Assembly (NCBI GenBank): GCA_022575985.1
Contig: JAKSXM010000156.1
Location: forward strand, 1,426,001 to 1,490,000
From: Anagrus nilaparvatae
Taxonomy: Eukaryota; Arthropoda; Insecta; Hymenoptera; Mymaridae
Direction: 5' to 3'
Length of the DNA stretch: 64,000 bases
Part shown: positions 10,756 through 22,740 of the stretch, one piece after another
Layout: every line of letters starts with the position of its first letter
How positions within the stretch are numbered: the stretch's first letter is position 1
The notes under the pieces: model-generated
What the model was told of the DNA's origin: nothing
Databases searched by the model: none
What the model saw: the letters and a program-made list of their open reading frames with translations, nothing else
Translations under genes and position numbers: made by a program

Positions 10756-11437
10756 ATTAACATCTAAATAAAACATCAAGAATTTGCTCGTAAAGGTTGT
10801 TATATATTATTTCAATCAGTTTAAAATATAATCTGATTTAATGTAAGCACAAAATAAAATGTTTGATTTTTTAAGCTAAAAAATGTTTTAACTGCACATT
10901 AAGTAAATTTTTTTAAAAGTTTTTATGATTAATTTCAATTATATTCGTAATTATATCAGTTACTAAATCCTATAAGTCCTTGATGCTTTATGAAACTAAT
11001 ATTTTACTAGAACATATTTATAGGAAGGGGGTACCTAAAGAATCAGAAAATTAAGGGGTGGGGGTCAAATTTGTCCAATTAAATGTTGATTAATTATTTT
11101 TGTCATTATTCATGAACGAATTTATTACGTGGTTTAAAAATAAATCACTTTCTTCAAAATAATTATTTATAATAAAAGTATTAGTATTTTCATTATTATT
11201 AATAGTGCAAAAAATGTGTTTAGATTTAAAATCCAAAATTAAAATGGTATTATAAAACAAGCAAAAAATCAAACACGATTTCATAATTGTCAATTGCGAG
11301 TGACGCACCATAAAATATGACATTTTTCTTGCGGCGCGGCATATTGAAAAGTAATCTTAGGCAAAGTTTCTCTGAGCGTGAAAAATGCAAGATATGATCA
11401 TTTAAATTTACAGCTCTAATTTAAGGATTTAAAAAAA
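10756..11437. other. Noncoding DNA with a partial GAACATGTTC-family piece
   Basis: Around 11000-11070 the sequence AACATATTTATAGGAAGGGG then GTACCT and GGGTGGGGGTCAAAT matches the reverse-oriented interior of the GAACATGTTC family, as at 3378-3440. The partner end was not found, so it is a truncated copy. The rest is AT-rich without a gene. Confidence 0.45.
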
Positions 11438-11750
11438 AATTTATAACCGGTTTGTGTAACTACACAACCAACGAGCATGGAACATGTTCACTCATAGCAG
11501 TAATAAATCCTTATCCTAAATCCATAAACTTAAAGTATTCTAAGTTCTTGTACTTATCAGGGCCTGATCAGGCACTGTCTCCCACTTCAAATTATTCTAA
11601 GTCCCTAAATTGAAAATATTCTAATTCCATTTCAACCCCTTCTAAAAACGCCATTTTTTCACCTCTCTCTAAAAACGTCAATATTTCACCCTCCTGACCA
11701 AACCCAACTTTTTCAAATACCTCATCCAGTGAACATGTTCCATGTTAAAA
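11438..11750 (+). mobile_element. GAACATGTTC-ended element, copy
   Basis: The left end repeats the copy-1 left end almost exactly (ATAACCGGTTTGTGTAACTA then CACAACCAACGAGC and ATGGAACATGTTCACT). The right end is AGTGAACATGTTCCATGTTA. The interior has AAAACGCCATTTTTTCACC and ACGTCAATATTTCACC units without the large minisatellite or MITE of copy 1. At about 310 bp it may be near the basic form of the family. Confidence 0.75.
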
Positions 11751-11954
11751 TATCTTTTAGAAAAAATTTAAAGAAAAGAGACGAGTAAACAATTTTTGAA
11801 GACCTGCGCTTTTAGAAAATTTTTCATGATGTATATGAAACCCATTTTCGTCAAAAATTACTAGTTTGGCAACAATTTGAAAATTGGTCCTTTTGGACAA
11901 AAAATGGTCCTTTGGCTTATTGACTATTGCGATGATAGAAGTGATAAAAGTGAT

Positions 11955-12104
11955 AAAATATTACGGGATACGGAACTTAAAATGCTACACATAGACTAAA
12001 AAATAGAACCAACCAGAAGTGTTTTTGCTAACTAGTGAGATTGCAACGTTATATTGAAGATTACCAATAAACCATATTTTATAACATTAAATCCTGTCTT
12101 CCTG
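11955..12104 (-). repeat. Dispersed repeat B, copy 1
   Basis: Read on the minus strand, this matches segments at 15620-15796 and 56650-56812. Shared phrases are an AGGACTTAATGTTATA-like block, ATAGGGTTTTTTGGTAATCT and a downstream TTCTGGTTGG..TAGTC block. All copies are diverged. It is an old interspersed repeat of unknown class with no visible inverted ends. Confidence 0.6.
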
Positions 12105-12324
12105 GGACCACAAGATCTATTCCGTGATTTAAATTGAGGGTATCGGAAAATTATTTTCAACATAATAAACTGATTTCAATCAATACAATGCAAATTGGCT
12201 TTTCCGAATGTCGTGATCTTTTACTGAAGTATTAACTGATAAAATGTAACCTCAAAACGAGATTAGAAATAAAAATAAAAAATTTTTTTGGTGTTCATTC
12301 AAATTCATTTAATTGGATGATTCG

Positions 12325-12475
12325 GTCCAGAGATATTAATTTTGGAGTCAGGAACACGTTTGAACCTCCCCCGGTGAACGCAGGAGGGGGTGCCGACCCT
12401 TGGAATCTTATTTTTTATCGTAAACCATCAAATGAAGTCAAAAAAATGTGAAAAATATGCTGGACCGGAAACCAT
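12325..12475. repeat. Imperfect inverted repeat with GC-rich hairpin
   Basis: CCTCCCCC at 12365 pairs with GGAGGGGG at 12383 to form a tight hairpin. GGTCCAG at 12325 has an inverted partner CTGGACC near 12460. It is probably a decayed MITE, without an identified family. Confidence 0.4.
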
Positions 12476-12705
12476 ACCTTTGAGTGTAATCTGAGGAAGT
12501 AATTCTGCAAGAGTAGTTTCAGATGTTTCTAGTAAATTAAATTAGAAGCGTTATTTAAAAAAAACTATATAATTATTTTACGGTAAATGTAATAAACTAT
12601 TTAGTATGTGACGTAACCAGCGAGTCACCAGTGCTTTGAAGTATGGGGTTCTTGAGGACAGTCCACATATTATTTTTTTCTAAAAGCTTCATAGTGCTGA
12701 GAGCA

Positions 12706-12947
12706 CAACCAACGAGCATGGAACATGTTCACTTATAATAGTTTTAACTTATACTCCTTGATTATTATAAGTCCTAGAACCAAAATTATTCTATTTCCAT
12801 AAACTTAAAGTATTATAAGCCCCCAAATCGAGCCCATTTGACCCCCCCCCCCTCCAAATGTCCATTCTTGACCTCTCGCTTCCTGTCCACAGAATTTGGG
12901 TTTTTTTTTCAAATACCTTCTTTCTTGTGAATATGTTACATGTTAAA
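12706..12947 (+). mobile_element. GAACATGTTC-ended element, diverged copy
   Basis: It begins CACAACCAACGAGCATGGAA and ends TGAATATGTTACATGTTAAA, an imperfect inverted partner. The interior phrase TTTTAACTTATACTCC..ATTATTATAAGTCCTAGAA is shared with the copy at 59490, so these two form a subfamily distinct from copy 1. A C11 run lies at 12842-12852. Confidence 0.65.
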
Positions 12948-13795
12948 ATTTATTTAAAAAATTAAAGAGATATGTTAATAAAATTAAAAAAGGAAATAAA
13001 TCATTAAATACATTTTAAGTAATAACAAAAAGCATAATAATAATATTGAATTTACGTAATTACAACAAATAAATAATTTGTTAGAAAATTTAATTAGTAT
13101 CATACTAAGAAAAAAACAAAGATTTTGTATGTGCAGATAATTATCTATGACTGAAATTTATAATAAGAAACAAAAAAATAAAAATGACATTTTATGGAAA
13201 TAACTTGCAACTGGACACGCGTTTCTTATATAACATAATACAATACCCAATAATATTTATTCATTAGTTGTTATTATGTATTTTTAAAATCATCATTATT
13301 ATAACTTCTTTTTTCATTTTTTACTCGCGTGACAAGTAGTTCTTTTTTGTTTTTGTTCTATTATTAAAAAAAAATTCCCTTTTCTTGAAATTTCAGTCCT
13401 TGAGCATAATGTTTACAAGAAATAATTAATATTTTTTATATTCTTTAGTTGCAAGGTTAAAAAATTACATGTCAATTCTTTTAAATAATAGAAATTTCTA
13501 CTGAAGAATAATTAAGATTTTTTTAATTCAGCTTCGTTAGACCTTGTAGTTCCCAGTTATTTAGTTTTCTCTAATATAAAAAATATTTTAGTTTCTATTT
13601 GATTTAACGTATACAGCATTTTCAAAGGTCAGTTATTGAACTCATTCTAATACACTGAAAAATCTGGTTTCTTTAACCTTGTCGTTGTAGCTAGTTGGTA
13701 GCTAGCAGATTTTAGTTTTTCTTTTATTTAAACCATTTTACATATCGCAGATACAATATGAGTAATGAATTTATTTTTTAGATCATAAATAACTT
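12948..13795. other. AT-rich DNA, no gene recognised
   Basis: Low-complexity AT-rich sequence without open frames or obvious repeats. Confidence 0.5.
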
Positions 13796-13932
13796 GTAAC
13801 TGGAACATGTTAATTGAACATTAACACTATTTCCGCTATCCAAAAGCAGAATCCCGTTTGCTGTTTTTCCGTCTGCCGCAAACGGAATTTTGTTCAATAT
13901 ACTATCTACATAAACATGTTCCGTTATAATAC
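13796..13932. mobile_element. Short MITE with GGAACATGTT ends
   Basis: The outer inverted pair is GTAACTGGAACATGTT and AACATGTTCCGTTATA. An inner hairpin pairs CAGAATCCCGTTTGC with GCAAACGGAATTTTG. Its ends resemble the core of the GAACATGTTC family, so it may be a reduced derivative. The open frame across it (to 14023) has no recognisable domain. Confidence 0.5.
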
Positions 13933-15619
13933 TGGAAAGAAAGCTCGCAAAATAAAATTATTAAATTATTTTCTAATTTATCCATACACATTTGAATTTT
14001 CAAGCAGACGTTCACGCAATTAATCCAAACTTTTCCCAGCTGCTATATAACCAAAAATTTATTAAAATTTTAAAAATATATGCCAATCATCATAAAATTT
14101 CATGACTTAACCATCCATAAAAAAAAAATGTTTTTAATATTGGTATACAAGTTTCTCAAAAAGTTTATAATGATATATAGATGCAGTTGCTCGAATGAAA
14201 ATATTTTCCTAGTGTACAATAACATTTTTCAAAGTACAATTTGCTTATTTTAATTAATAATCTTTAGCTCTTTAAAAAAAATCTTTTAACTGTCAATAAA
14301 TGTTAAAACTGGGTATTTATCCTCTAAAAAACATTAATTTAGCATTCTTAAGGTTGATTTTAAAATTCGAGGATTTCGTAATCTTTATTTTTAAACACAT
14401 TCGCCCAAAATGATTTTCTACTCATTATATAAATTACATAGAATTAATCTATTTTTGGTAAAAGAGCATATGAAATTTTATTTTTTTTAAATTTTTAGTA
14501 CAAAATATGTGAAATTACAAAAAAATTTTTTTGCCTCTGTGGGTCCAAAATTGATCTTTTACTGAATTTCTGTTACCAATGTTATTAATATTCTGTTATC
14601 AATTTCTAAAAAATTTTGATTCTAAGAAAATTTTGAAATGTTAAATAATTCACATAGGTTTTTCACAAGACCCAAAATTTTCTCTGTTACATCACAATTA
14701 ATTGATGAAACAAATAAGAAGTAGCTTAATAAGTACGTTCAAGGTAAGGTTAAAAAAACATATTTTTGGTCGATCTTTCTAATTTAAAAGTTATTTTAAA
14801 GTATAGCTTTTGTGCTTTACAACCTATAACGTTATAGGAAAAGAGCATTTAGCATTATGTAAAGTCAATGTAAGTTTATAATCTATAGTTTTATAATTCC
14901 CCATTTAAAATGTTAAGTTACTCTATAACAAGGATTATGATCTACAAAGCTATATATATGTTTAAGTATACTGCAAATCTGCAATACACACTCATAAAAT
15001 AATGCAGTATATTTATATATTTGTATATATATATGTATGTATCTTGTCAATTTATGTATACGTGAATGTGTGTACATATATATGACGTGTGTGGACCTTC
15101 GAGGTAATGCATGGTTTTGCATCGCGGCGGGCGGCGCACTTTGTAACAACGAATGCTATATATAGTTTTTTTTGACTCGATTAATCTTACCGATATATAT
15201 ATATAGGAACACAATCGTAAAATGTATAAATATAACTATATATATATATTGCAATGATTTTCTCGCTGCAAAAAAAAGTTTTATGGATGTATCAAAAGAG
15301 AGGTGTGTCGTGCTGTGAAGTTTGTCCTTTTAAAAAATTAAACTTTAAAAATATTGTTTAAAAAATTTTTATAATAATGTACTAAACTTGATAATATACT
15401 ACTATACATTAGTATTATAGATAAATGCTTTATATTTTAATATTTATTGATTCTAATTCTTGTTTACAGTTGCTTACATTTAAAACTATGTAAAATGTAC
15501 TTACAAGAAAAGGTCACGACATTTGGAATGCCAAATTGTATTTTATTGATTGGACTCAGTTTATTATGTTGAAAAAATATTCCCAATACTCTCAGTTTTT
15601 CTGAAAGGATCTGCTGGAT
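13933..15619. other. AT-rich intergenic DNA with TA/TG microsatellite
   Basis: No gene recognised. 14940-15260 is rich in TA and TATG repeats with scattered TG dinucleotides. A compact GC-rich patch at 15085-15150 (GGTTTTGCATCGCGGCGGGC) stands out from the AT background. It has no matching inverted partner and could be a unique or regulatory segment. Confidence 0.45.
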
Positions 15620-15796
15620 CTAGAAATGCAGGACTTCATGTTATATAGGAATTATTAAATATAGGGTTTTTTGGTAATCTTCAAAATATCTCGCAAAATA
15701 TAGTGCTGCAACCTTTTTTGTTAATCAAAATACTTCTGCTTGATCTAAATTTTTTGTGTAAACGTAACCTCCCAAGCCCCGTAAACCACATTTTTA
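15620..15796 (+). repeat. Dispersed repeat B, copy 2
   Basis: It starts at GAAATGCAGGACTTCATG and continues through ATAGGGTTTTTTGGTAATCT and CTTCTGCTTGATCTAAAT to AGCCCCGTAAACCAC. Closest relatives in the window are the reverse-oriented copy at 11955 and the copy at 56650. Confidence 0.6.
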
Positions 15797-16287
15797 AGTA
15801 ATACTATTTTTATGTGTTTATTATCCATGTTTATTCTTGTAAAACCTCGTGTAAAACTAATCTAGAAACTAATTGTCTTCATGATTATTCTTCTTTTTGA
15901 TTATTTTATTCTTTTTTTTTCATTCATATTTGCATTCGCTTCAATGATTTTTAGAATAAGTAAACCTTTTTACACTTATTTATAAAAGTAAAGCGATCAA
16001 CTTACATTAAATACAACGGAGAGATATAAGATTTTATTAAAATTATTCTCGCAAATGAAATGCCTTTGCAATAGTATAAATATACGTAAATGCTTTAAAA
16101 ATTAAAATTTAAAATTATTATATTACTAGTTTTAATGAATTACTTGTTTAAGAATATTTCGATTACAAAATTTGTTGTTTATTTATGCATTTATTAGGCT
16201 GCTTCCAAGTGCGATAGCTGGTGTTAAATCTGTTGTTCAAATCTTTGAATACAATACTTAGAAATTGCGTCTTTCAGTATTTGTCAA
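15797..16287. other. AT-rich DNA
   Basis: No gene seen. It contains one reverse-oriented instance (16042-16062) of a short recurring motif, GCATTTCATTTGCGAGAATA, described under findings. Confidence 0.45.
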
Positions 16288-16488
16288 TAGTGGCGGATAT
16301 CAATTGTCAATTGACCCCCCCATCAGCGGTCAGTTTTACCTTTATTTAGCTAATTATACGTTACATAAATAACTAGAACTACCAGTTTCACCCCCCCCCC
16401 CCAGAAAAATTTTAAGGGCCCTTTTTAGAAAATTTTTTGTAATTTGATTTAAATGACCTCTCCAAAAAATTTTCTAGATCCACCACTG
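16288..16488. mobile_element. hAT-like MITE (CAGTGGCGGAT-type ends)
   Basis: The left end TAGTGGCGGATAT and the right end GATCCACCACTG are inverted partners and resemble the CAGTGGCGGATC ends common in insect hAT MITEs, with the first C mutated on the left. A C12 run and AAAATTTT phrases fill the 201-bp interior, including inverted AAAATTTTTTG and CAAAAAATTTT phrases. No clean 8-bp duplication is visible, so assignment rests on the ends. Confidence 0.55.
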
Positions 16489-16904
16489 TTCAATGTCAGT
16501 TGATGAAGATAAGACAACGATATTTTGCTGATGCCTGTTTCTTTTGGTTGTATAAATTTTCGATGTAATTGACAATATGCTACTCAAAGAATTTTAAACA
16601 TAGCTAGGTTTGAGTTAACATCGAATCTGGAAGCAGTCATATAATTTAGTTTGACTCTTTAACTCTTTCTAATTTTTTTCAGCCTCTTACTTTAAATCCA
16701 TAAATCTCCTTTTTTATTAATTTTTATTTTTGTTAAATTTTAATAACTTATTTTAATTAATTTGCCAAATTAAGACGAATCCTTCTAAGAACACCAAAAT
16801 TTACATACCCTTGCCGTAGAATTCAAATTTTTTGTCAGGTTTCAGTTTGGTCACGTGACTGGCAAAATAGGTAATTGAAGTCAAAATTTAAAAACAGAAA
16901 ATTC

Positions 16905-17125
16905 ACAAAATAGTATATTAAGTATCAAGGGCGTAAAAGTTTCGGCACTAGCGTGAGCACTAGCACGAGTGCTCGGCGAAGCCGGGCACGAGTGATTTGT
17001 GTTCACGCTCGTGTCTAAAGTATTTCGCCCATGGTGCTTACACTATTTTTTGCCCTCCTAGTCGTAGAACGAGTTCAGAAAATTCTTTACGCACGAGTTT
17101 TACGCCCGGGAGGGCAAAAAATATT
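16905..17125. repeat. GC-rich hairpin cluster, possible element remnant
   Basis: TTTTTTGCCCTCC (17046-17058) and GGAGGGCAAAAAA (about 17109-17121) are exact inverted partners. Upstream, GCACTAGCACGAGTGCTCGG and GCACGAGTG form further stem-loops. The opening phrase TATTAAGTATCAAGGGCGTA closely resembles one at 21710-21735, indicating a shared dispersed repeat. No open frame. Confidence 0.5.
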
Positions 17126-18103
17126 TTTACTTTCTTATAACGAAAAGTACCCTAGGGAAATTTAAATATGTTAAACTTGATCACTATTGGAAAGGTTTTA
17201 GATAAAAATTTTAATTTGCAAGCCTTTCGGGTATTTCCATTTAAAGTTTAGGGTTAAAAACCACGAATTTGGAATTTTCCTACGAAATAACGCCGTGGTC
17301 AAAATTCGACGAAAAATTCGATTTGGCCATGAAATTTTAAATCGAAAATCCTTTTCTTTTTTTTTTAACATTTTTTAACGATTTTATAACGAACATTAAA
17401 AAACGGTGGCTGAGAGGTTAATATTTATCAAAAAACTTTGAACTGGCATAAAATCCTTAAAAATTATTAATCACCTTCAGATTTGAGGAATCATATGATT
17501 TTAACATATTATAACAAAAAAAAAAAATTTTTTATTTTTAAGACCTTGACCATAATTTTGTGCTATTTACCCCTGAAATTACTCTTCAGCGAGGCAAAAA
17601 AACTTATAATGAACCTTTTCTAACCCGTTGTCAATTTCAGACCCCTCAAACCTCATTATGACTGGAGTTTAATCGTAATATACTAATCAAGTGAATTAGA
17701 GGTATTATGTTTTGTGTAAAAATGTAAAATATTTTTTTGACGAATTCTAAAAAAAGCACATAATAACAAAGATTTGGTAAAAAAAAAATTTGCTTGAGTT
17801 CTTTTTAGCAAAAAATTAGCGAGATTACGAAAAAAGTGTCGAATTTTTAGAGTTTTTTTAGTCTCTCTTAAAATATGACACCTCTATTTTTCATAGAAAA
17901 GACCTCGAAATTCATAATCTGCGACCCCAAAACCTATAGTAGACCAAATCTAGTGAGGGCCAGTGGCTAAACACCTTAAATAGTAGAAGAAATAATTAAA
18001 TATTTTTTAGGTATCTAGAATTTTTCAACAGCCACAGTGAAATGCCACTTGAAACTTTTAGCATTTGGTTCATATTTTTCCCAATCAAATTCTTTAAATA
18101 TCA
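17126..18103. other. Noncoding DNA with a half foldback unit
   Basis: 17875-17990 reads ATAGAAAAGACCTCGAAATT then ATCTGCGACCCCAAAACC and TAGACCAAATCTAG. This matches the right-arm module of the GGGTCGCTGA foldback family (compare 6615-6700), without its left partner. 17150-17870 is unclassified and of moderate complexity. Confidence 0.5.
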
Positions 18104-18448
18104 AACTTCTTTGGATAGTCCCCCGGTGGGTGGTAAAATAAATTTTTTTTAAATACTACCAATCGATTAATTTTTTGATTATAAGACGAAAAGGTAAAAA
18201 AAATTTTTTTGTATTTATAAAAACATTTTTCAAACAAATGCATCCCTTGGTAGTTACAACCCACAAAAGTTTGATTAACAAAATTCTAAATATCTGAAAT
18301 ATCAAAGGATTTTTTTGGTAAATTTTTGTTCACCTTTTCCTCTTATAATCAAAAAATTAATCGATTGGTAGTGTTTGAAAAAAAATTTCTTTTACCCCTC
18401 AAAAGAGGGAAACCAGCTCCCCTCGGGGGTCCGTCCAACGAAGTTTAA
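18104..18448. mobile_element. Foldback MITE, about 345 bp
   Basis: The left end AAACTTCTTTGGATAGTCCC pairs with the right-end sequence GGGTCCGTCCAACGAAGTTT. Inner pairs include AATCGATTAATTTTTTGATT with AATCAAAAAATTAATCGATT, and an AAAAGG/CCTTTT pair. The whole unit folds on itself. No coding capacity. Family not recognised. Confidence 0.7.
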
Positions 18449-20455
18449 TATGTCAGGAATTTGACCGGGACAAAAATAAACCAATTTCAAAAAGTTTTAA
18501 GTGACTTCACTGAGGCGGTAGAAAAATCGTAGGGTTTGTAATAATTTCTTCTAATAAAAGCGTATATTAACTGAAGTATGTGGTTTACAGCTCATTTTAA
18601 TTGTTTTGTAAACACAACCTAATATAATAATACATGAATAAAAAATTGAGACCAGTAACTCCAAATTGCTAATGTTTATCATTATTTTTAGCTATACAAT
18701 ACAGATTTTTTAAATTTCTTTCATTTATGTGCAAAAAATCTTAAAAATATCCAAACCCTATGTTTTAAAATCCTTGATATCTTTGGAACAATTTTTGATA
18801 ATTTAAAATTTTGCATACGATGGACATTCATTTCGTGCCTTAACTAATAATTGCATATTTTTCTACATAAGAAAATAAAATAAGTAAATCTATGTAAATT
18901 TAAATAATAAAAAAATCATTTAAAAAATACATAATTGTTCTAAAAATTTTTTATTTAAATTACAGTTACATACAGTAACATAAAATTCCCATTATTATTA
19001 AAAGCTTTCACATAAAAGATATTAACTTTAAACTATATTTTAGTAAATAGAGATTAGAAGATTTAATTTTTTATTTACCACAAAAACCAAAATGCAATTT
19101 ATTTAAAATAAAAATAATGATAATTGTAGGTTTTTTTTTCATTCAAGACATAGTTCTTCTTCATATTATACACACAAACGTAATTAACCACATAAATTGT
19201 ATTTTGTGAGAAAGTAAAAGAAAAAAAAAAGCATATTAGAAACTTTAATATTGCTTGAAAGAGTTAAAAAAAATAAAATGATCCAAAACGTAAATACACA
19301 TTGGAAATTATAAGATCATCAGTTTTTTTGTGGTCAGTTAACACCACCCTCATATTAAAAGTAAATACGCGTTTTTTGTTTTCTAAGAAGCAAAATACTA
19401 TTTCCTGTTGTATTTTTTTTCAAATTAAATGATCATCATCATAATTTAAAAAAAAAAAGCAAAAAGTAGTTCAATTTTCTCATACAAGATCATCAATCGA
19501 ATTATTTTTTGTTGTTGTCGGTTTTGTAAAAAAAGAAAAAAAATGTTTAGCTATTAAATGCGTGTAAATACAAAAAAGAATTCGTCGCGCATAGTGTGCG
19601 TTTTTTTTTAGATTTGACGACTTCGCGTATATTCCTTTAAGGCTTTTTCCATATATATATTTATGACATATGATCTGCGTGTTTAGACATCAAGAAAAGG
19701 TTAATAATATATAAAAATAGAGAAGTAATATTAAAGTTCACGCCTCATGTATTTAATAATTGTCTGCGAGAGAGAAGAAGAAGTTTATATTATTATCCAA
19801 ACTCTTCTTTGACATTCTCTTTTCAAAATAATGTGTCTTTCTTTTGATGAATAATGAAATTTCTTAGATACAAATAAAATTATTTTCAAAGATTTCACGC
19901 TTTTATAATACATAATGTAATAATCTATGGGCTATTCATTTTGAAAATTTCATTATTTTTCTTTTTTAACTTTGCCTTTTTTCAATATTAAAAAAAAAAA
20001 AATAGAAGGCTAACTAATAGTCTTGACTATTAATGCAAACAATAGATTAAATGTTATGCAGATAGTTTTTATTATCCAGTTTATACGGAAACAGATTTTT
20101 TTTAAACAATGTCCAACTGTAGAATCTATTCGATTTAAAATGTACGTAATAATTAATAAATATAGAGCTTACAGATTTTTTTTAATTTTAGATACTTTAG
20201 ATAATTATATAGCATTTAAACTCTCAATCCCTAATTAATCATTTGCCAAATTTGTGACTATAAGAAGAACTAACATTTGTCGAATTCAGAAAATAATTAT
20301 CAGATAGTTGGTAAAAATTGTGTAGTGGATAATCTGTTACTTATATTTTTTTCAAATCTTAAAAAAAATTACAAGTACTTTATTAGTCATTATTATAGAA
20401 GTCATGTGGGTTCCAGAATCAGTTCCTTAGATATGCTAATATAAAATTTCCCGCG
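18449..20455. other. AT-rich intergenic DNA
   Basis: No gene recognised. The 71-codon frame at 20023 starts at TTG and has no recognisable motif. 19560-19640 has a small GC-richer patch (GAATTCGTCGCGCATAGTGT) without an inverted partner. Confidence 0.45.
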
Positions 20456-20690
20456 AAATTCGAATTTTCAGTCATGTAATTCGACAGAAAATTTAAATTT
20501 CTTCCTTGCGGGTCGAAAACACTTTTTTCGCCCCGCAGAGAGTTCGAAAAAAACGCTTTTTCTCCCCAATGAGAAAGGAAAATTTCGTTTCTCCATGAGA
20601 GAAAAAAAAGAAGGTCCCAGATAGCAGTTCACCATCCTTGGCTTCGCCAATTATCGTGCGATCTGGGCCATTCTTTTTTTTACTCCCTTG
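20456..20690. repeat. GC-richer segment with terminal hairpin
   Basis: GGTCCCAGAT (20614) and ATCTGGGCC (20661) bracket a region containing CCATCCTTGGCTTCGCCAAT. Upstream there are repeated TTCGAAAA- and TTTCTCC-type phrases. The reverse-strand open frame here is short and without domains. It is probably part of an unclassified element. Confidence 0.35.
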
Positions 20691-21155
20691 TACTATTTCT
20701 GAAAATGATTTTTAATTAAGCCACTAAAATGCGTATAACTTTCTTATTAGTCGTGTATATATAACAAACCGGAAATTTTCCTAACCTTCGACATATCAAA
20801 ATATAAGCCTCTTGACCAATTTTGAGCTTCCTAAGGGGTGTCTGTAGATTTGGAGATATTTAGGATTATCCGCTTTTGACCAAAATATGGAATACAGCCA
20901 TCTAGTTTGAATTCAAATTCATCGGTAAAATTAGACATTGGACTATGTCCAAGAAACTATTATCAATACTCTTCTAAACAATGTTAATTGTTAAAAAAAA
21001 TCCTTTAAAAGAGTCTCCTTTTAAAAACCACTATAATTCAATGAATCTAGATATGCTCATTACATTGCACCTGATCAAATTACAAATATTTTATCAGAAA
21101 CCTTATGTGAAAGCTTATTATCTTTCAATAGTCTGGTTTCCCTTGTCAACCACCC
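20691..21155. other. Unclassified noncoding DNA
   Basis: Moderate complexity and no gene. The small frame near 20981-21196 runs into the following foldback arm and is not convincing. Confidence 0.4.
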
Positions 21156-22740
21156 CCCAAAAAAAAAATTCTACGAAAATGAATGAATTTCGCTGAAACC
21201 TAATGGAATCTTCTCAGAAAAACCTAAGGAAAAATTCTCGATAAAAAAAATTCCTGATATTTAAATGGGGCAAAAAACACCCTTAATTTCCCCCCCCCCA
21301 TTTACCTAAAAAATTAAAAATAACCTTTTTTGCAATTTTGAAGGGATCCAGTAGGTATTTTAAGCCACTAAATCCGAATCTGACGTCAGAAACGAAGTTA
21401 GATGGGTATAACACTCTTATTTTAACTCTTTCACCTCCTAAAATTTAATATTTCTCAAAAACAGATTTTTTTTAATTTCTAGTAGGTATTTTGGACCGCT
21501 AAATCAGAATCTGACGTCAAAAACCAAGTTAGAGGGGTGTATCACTCTTATTTTCACTCTTTCAACCCTGAGAATTAAATATTTCTTAAAAACTGATTTA
21601 TTTTCATTTTTGCGGAATTTATTAGATACTTTGGGCTACAATGTTTATTAACAAAATTTGATTCTCTATCTACAGATTTCAAAAAATAATGGAGGAGAAA
21701 GTATTATATTAAGCATCAAGGTCGAAAAATTTTCGGATTCAGCGAACCAAAATATCTTCTAGTCCCTTGAAAATAAAAAAAAAAGTTTAAAAATAAAATT
21801 AAAATTAAAATTTTGTATTTTTACTGGCGAATACGAGATTTGCTCTATTATAGATTTTTTGGGTCGCTGAACACGAAAATCGGGGTCATTTCGTAAAGAA
21901 ATGGGGTCTTCACCATTAAATTTGCAAAAACTACCCCCAAAAAGGTTTTTTTTTACATATTCGCACTTTGAGCGCTCAGATTTGCAACATACGGTTTTTT
22001 TGGGTCGCTGATCAATAATTTCGACTTCTTTTTCATAAATAATCAATATTTCAGCCTTGAAATAGCTAAAAAATCCCCATAAAAGGGTTTTTTTGCTATT
22101 TTCGTACTTTTAGCACCCAGGATATGCCCATATAGTTTTTTTGGGTCGCTAATCAAGAATTTCGACTTCTTTTTCATAAATAATCAATATTTCACCACAA
22201 AAAAAGAATTAAAATTCTTGAATAGTGACCCAAAAAACCTATATAGACATATCCTGGACGCTGAAAGTGCGAAAATAACAAAAACAACCCTTTTATGGGG
22301 ATTTTTTTAGCTATTTCAAGGCTGAAATTATTGATTATTTATGAAAAAGAAGTCAAAATTCTTGATCAGCGACCCAAAAAACCTGTATGGTGCAAATCTG
22401 AGAGCTCAAAGTGCGAATTTGTAAAAAAAAACCTTTTTGGGGGTAGTTTTTGCAAATTTAAGGGTGAAGCCCCCATTTCTTTACAAAATGACCTCGATTT
22501 TTATGTTCAGCGACCCAAAAAACCTATAGTAGAGCAAATCTCGTGTTCGCCAGTGAAAATACAACCCCCCCCCCCCCTATTTTGACTGGAGTACTACTAG
22601 ATCAAATAAAAATTAAATAAGAATCTTTTTTTGAGAAATATTAAATTTTAGGGGTGAAAGGGTGATAATTAGGGTAATCAGATCTGATAAATTCATCCAT
22701 TTTCGTAAAAATTTCAGCTTTGATCTTTTTTTTTTACACA
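21156..22740. mobile_element. Large composite foldback, GGGTCGCTGA family
   Basis: Outer arms pair TACGAAAATGAATGAATTT (about 21173) with AAATTCATCCATTTTCGTA (about 22691), and AATATTTCTCAAAAACAG (21450) with TTTTTGAGAAATATT (about 22632). The inner module array occupies 21757-22591. Left-arm modules contain TTTTTTGGGTCGCTGA and AATTTCGACTTCTTTTTCAT. Right-arm modules contain the inverse AGCGACCCAAAAAACC. The right inner end is TTTTGACTGGAGT, the family terminus; the left terminus is eroded. Each module also holds CCCC(T/A)AAAAGGGG-like palindromes. The frames over 21759-22046 (-) and 22295-22585 (+) are translations of the module and not genes. Confidence 0.75.
21347..21610. repeat. Two direct ~130-bp repeats in the left outer arm
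   Basis: Both units carry AGTAGGTATTTT, CTAAATC(C/A)GAATCTGAC then GTCA and AACACTCTTATTTT- or ATCACTCTTATTTT-type phrases. A short inverted piece of the same unit lies at 22625-22665 in the opposite arm, so the left arm was expanded by tandem duplication after the foldback formed. Confidence 0.7.

Noticed and set aside
12600..12660. Possible tRNA or small structured RNA around AACCAGCGAGTCACCAGTGC
   Set aside because: No cloverleaf or Pol III box pair could be drawn.
16288..16488. 8-bp target duplication for the hAT-like MITE
   Set aside because: TTTGTCAA on the left and TTCAATGT on the right do not match convincingly.
21759..22585. Open frames with QRPKKP and FCKFKGEAP motifs on both strands, recurring at 33.6, 42.3, 43.1 and 62.1 kb
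   Set aside because: The recurring peptides come from the foldback module AGCGACCCAAAAAACC and its neighbours and occur in both arms and orientations. They are not a protein family.
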